Origin: Megaleporinus macrocephalus | Taxonomy: Eukaryota > Chordata > Actinopteri > Characiformes > Anostomidae | Reading direction: 5' to 3' | Assembly: GCA_021613375.1 (NCBI GenBank) | Contig: JAJQXZ010000052.1 | Coordinates: 1 to 64,000 of the forward strand | Length of the DNA: 64,000 bases | In this document: positions 60,440-64,000 of the stretch, in pieces | How the letters are laid out: each line of letters starts with the position of its first letter | Position numbering within the stretch: position 1 is the stretch's first letter | Notes under the pieces: generated by a model | Seen by the model: the letters and a program-made list of their open reading frames with translations, nothing else | Told to the model about the DNA's origin: nothing | Databases searched by the model: none | Translations under genes and position numbers: made by a program

Positions 60440-60932
60440 GGACTCTGATATTCTGATACAACTCTGCAGAGGGTTGATCACCTCCACTCCATTGTTTGTA
60501 TTTAAATGACCCTTTTGTCTCCTGCCTTTAAAGTGATACAATCACAATCAAGGTGGCAACATACCAACCCCCATAACCCCCCTAAGGGTGACATGCAAAT
60601 ACCGTAACCTTCATTCCCCCGCTTACCCCTCCTTAGCCTCCTACACCCCCCTACCATTTGACCCTTTCCTTAACTCCTACTTAAACTGGAGTTACTGAGT
60701 TAGAGAGAGAGATGGACTGGACCTCCAGAGACTGACGAGCAACAGACCGATGACCTAAGAAGATGTGCCCGTGTATGTGCTTCTGCATGCACGTGATTAA
60801 GACTGCTTCCCGACCGCTAACAGACCGGCTATGATCCACTGAGCTGTACCCACATTTCTTGTGTGTCAATAAAACTCGAGTCTAAGCTGAAGGTCTCCTG
60901 ACTTCTGATTCCTGAAGGCCGAATTTCTAACA
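60440..60932 (+). repeat. Probable 5' LTR of a retrovirus-like element
   Basis: The right border is firm: it ends TTTCTAACA, followed three bases later by a primer-binding site. AATAAA at 60868-60873 lies about 60 bp before the end, as in the R-U5 part of retroviral LTRs. The left border is not identified (about 60440 is a guess; TGATACAATC at 60533 is an alternative). No coding sequence for the element lies inside the window. Confidence 0.65.
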
Positions 60933-60935
60933 ACT

Positions 60936-60953
60936 TGGTGCCGTGATCCGGAT
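60936..60953 (+). other. Primer-binding site, tRNA-His-like
   Basis: TGGTGCCGTGATCCGGAT matches the complement of vertebrate tRNA-His 3' end at 16 of 18 positions (two adjacent changes), from my knowledge of that tRNA. tRNA-His priming is known for some vertebrate endogenous retroviruses and fish epsilonretroviruses. Confidence 0.7.
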
Positions 60954-61009
60954 GGCATACTGAAACCTTCTTGGTGAGTAAACGCCATTTCGAACCAAAG
61001 AGAAATTCT

Positions 61010-64000
61010 GGTTTTATAACATGGAGAAGTCAGTGAAGGTTAGCCTCTCTGAAAATAGGGAAGAGTATCTGTTTGTTACTGAAGTTGTAATTGTTATCCT
61101 CTCTGCTGTGAGAGAAGTTGTTTGCCACTGGTAGAACCTAGCGGTTTGTGGCTGTTACTAAGGAAAGTTTACTGTGGTTACTGAATCTGTAATTGTTAAC
61201 GTCTCTGAAATGAGGGAAGTTTACTGTTGTTACTGCAGCTGTAACTGTTACTCTTCCTAAACTAAGGAAAGTTTACTGTTGTTACTGCAGCTGTAACTGT
61301 TACTCTTCCTAAACTAAGGGAAGTTTACTGTTGTTACTGCAGCTGTAACTGTTACTCTTCCTAAACTAAAGAAAGTTTACTGTGGTTACTGAAGCTGTAA
61401 CTGTTATCGCCTCTGAAATGAGGTACGTTTACTGTTGTTACTGAAGCTGTAACTGTTACTCTTCCTAAACTAAGGAAAGTTTACTGTTGTTACTGCAGCT
61501 GTAACTGTTACTCTTTCTAAACTAAGGAAAGTTTACTGTTGTTACTGAAGCTGTAACTGTTACTCGTCCTAAACTAAGGGACGTTTACTGTTGTTACTGC
61601 AGCTGTAACTGTTACTCTTCCTAAAGTAAGGAAAGTTTACTGTTGTTACTGCAGCTGTAACTGTTACTCTTCCTAAACTAAGGAAAGTTTACTGTGGTTA
61701 CTGAAGCTGTAACTGTTAATCTCTCTGAAATGAGGGAAGTTTACTTTTGTTACTGAAGCTGTAACTGTTAACCTCTCTGAAATGAGGGAAGTTTACTGTT
61801 GTTACTGAAGCTGTAACTGTTATCACCTCTGAAATGAGGTACGTTTACTGTTGTTACTGAAGCTGTAACTGTTACTCTTCCTAAACTAAGGAAAGTTTAC
61901 TGTTGTTAGTGCAGCAGTAACTGTTACTCTTTCTAAACTAAGGAAAGTTTACTGTGGTTACTGAAGCTGTAACTAATAAAAGTTTACTGTGGTTACTGAA
62001 GCTGTAACTGTTATTCTCTCTAAAATGAGGGAAGTTTCCTGTTGTTACTGAAGCTGTAACTGTTATCACCTCTGAAATGAGGTACGTTTACTGTTGTTAC
62101 TGAAGCTGTAACTGTTATCACCTCTGAAATGAGGTACGTTTACTGTTGTTACTGAAGCTGTAACTGTTACTCTTCCTAAACTAAGGAAAGTTTATTGTTG
62201 TTACTGCAGCTGTAACTGTTACTCTTTCTAAACTAAGGAAAGTTTACTGTTGTTACTGAAGCTGTAACTGTTACTCTTTCTAAACTAAGGAAAGTTTACT
62301 GTTGTTACTGAACCTGTAACTGTTACTCGTCCTAAACTAAGGGACGTTTACTGTTGTTACTGCAGCTGTAACTGTTACTCTCCCTAAAGTAAGGATAGTT
62401 TACTGTTGTTACTGCAGCTATAACTGTTACACTTCCTAAACTAAAGAAAGTTTACTGTGGTTACTGAAGCTGTAACTGTTAATCTCTCTGAAATGAGGGA
62501 ATTTTACTGTTGTTACTGAATATGTAACTGTTACCCTTCCTAAACTAAGGAAAGTTTACTGTTGTTACTGCAGCTGTAACTGTTACTCTTTCTAAACTAA
62601 GGAAAGTTTACTGTTGTTACTGCAGCTGTAACTGTTACTCTTCCTAAACTAAGGAAAGTTTACTTTTGTTACTGAAGCTGTAACTGTTAACCTCTCTGAA
62701 ATGAGGGAAGTTTACTTTTGTTACTGAAGCTGTAACTGTTATCACCTCTGAAATGAGGTACGTTTACTGTTGATACTGAAGCTGTAACTGTTACTCTTCC
62801 TAAACTAAGGAAAGTTTACGGTGTTTACTGAAGCTGTAACTGTTAACCTCTCTGAAATGAGGGAAGTTTACTGTTGTTACTGAAAATGTAAATGTTACCC
62901 TTCCTAAACTAAGGAAAGTTTACTGTTGTTACTGCAGCTGTAACTGTTACTCTTCCTAAACTAAGGAAAGTTTACTGTGGTTACTGAATCTGTAATTGTT
63001 AACGTCTCTGAAGTGAGGGAAGTTTACTGTTGTTACTGCAGCTGTAACTGTTACTCTTCCTAAACAAAGGAAAGTTTACTGTTGTTACTGCAGCTGTAAC
63101 TGTTACTCTTCCTAAACTAAGGAAAGTTTACTGTTGTTACTGCAGCTGTAACTGTTACTCTTCCTAAACTAAGGAAAGTTTACTGTGGTTACTGAAGCTG
63201 TAACTGTTAATCTCTCTGAAATGAGGGAAGTTTACTGTTGTTACTGAAGCTGTAACTGTTAACCTCTCTGAAATGAGGGAAGTTTACTATTTGTACTGCA
63301 GCTGAAACTGTTACCCTTCCTTAACTAAGGAAACTTTACTGTGGTTACTGAAGCTGTAACTGTTAATCTCTCTAAAATGAGGGAAGTTTATTGTTGCTAC
63401 TGAAGCTGTAACTGTTACTCTTCCTAAACTAAGGAAAGTTTACTGTTGTTACTGCAGCTGTAACTGTTACTCTTCCTAAACTAAGGGAAATTAACTGTTG
63501 TTACTGCAGCTGTAACTGTTACTGTTCCTAAACTAAGGGAAGTTTACTGTTGTTACTGCAGCTGTAACTGTTACTCCTCCTAAACTAAGCAAAGTTTACT
63601 GTGGTTACTGAAGCTGTAGCTGTTAATCTCTCTGTAATGAGGGAAGTTTACTATTTTTACTGCAGCTGTAACTGTTACTCTTCCTAAACTAGGGAAAGTT
63701 TACTTTTGTTACTGAAGCTGTAACTGTTATCACCTCTGAAATGAGGTACGTTTACTGTTGATACTGAAGCTGTAACTGTTACTCTTCCTAAACTAAGGAA
63801 AGTTTACTGTTGTTACTGCAGCTGTAACTGTTACTCTTCCTAAACTAAGGGAAGTTTACTGTGGTTACTGAAGCTGTAACTGTTAACCTCTCTGAAATGA
63901 GGTACGTTTACTGTTGTTACTGCAGCTGTAACTGTTACTCTTCCTAAACTAAGGGAAGTTTACTGTTGTTACTGCAGCTGTAACTGTTACTTTTCCTAAA
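61010..64000. repeat. 52-bp minisatellite, open at the right edge
   Basis: The unit reads GGAAAGTTTACTGTTGTTAC, TGCAGCTGTAACTGTTAC and TCTTCCTAAACTAA. Two main types alternate irregularly: one with CTTCCTAAACTAAGG and GCAGCTG, the other with CTCTGAAATGAGG and GAAGCTG, the latter with a GGTACG subtype. Stop codons occur in every frame. The first units (61015-61200) are degenerate. About 57 units are visible. Confidence 0.96.

Overview
This window is nuclear DNA from a ray-finned fish, probably an otophysan teleost (characiform or catfish grade; the group is inferred only from the style of the interspersed repeats). The evidence is spliced genes with GT-AG introns, a vertebrate MANF-RBM15B gene pair in the same order and orientation as on human 3p21, hAT, Tc1 and non-LTR relics of fish type, and many (TA)n and (CA)n microsatellites. 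There is no bacterial, plasmid or CRISPR content.

Layout. 1-11477: one uninterrupted minisatellite of 36-38 bp units, open at the left edge. 11478-16111: a complete Ty1/copia LTR retrotransposon with identical 136-bp LTRs, an initiator-tRNA-Met primer site, one frameshift and one nonsense codon. 16112-16930: a degenerate duplicated repeat. 17225-21979: exons 2 to 4 of manf on the plus strand; exon 1 is not visible. 22.6-24.8 kb: spacer. 24808-25529: a second, unrelated 38-bp minisatellite of exactly 19 units. 25.6-28.43 kb: CpG-rich promoter and the intronless rbm15b gene, which has an apparent 1-base frameshift just inside the SPOC domain.

28.4-60 kb is gene-poor. It holds several MITE families, a Tc1 deletion derivative (35670-36179), another Tc1 relic (37017-37718), a 156-bp foldback (31941-32096), a putative solo LTR (about 43548-43949), a decayed APE-type LINE (49735-53750), a reverse-strand Tc1 transposase fragment (59780-60140), and unique stretches that look like conserved noncoding elements. 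At the right edge an LTR (ending 60932) with a tRNA-His-like primer site runs into a 52-bp minisatellite that continues past the window.

The two host genes are functionally separate. MANF is an ER-resident, secreted cytoprotective protein. RBM15B is a nuclear RNA-binding subunit of the m6A writer complex. The most unusual features are the left minisatellite, whose units each resemble a 3' splice site plus a 5' splice site around a 9-nt pseudo-exon on the manf sense strand; the copia element with identical LTRs but no target-site duplication at the array edge; and the minisatellite sitting just behind an LTR primer-binding site. No wholly new multi-gene system is evident.
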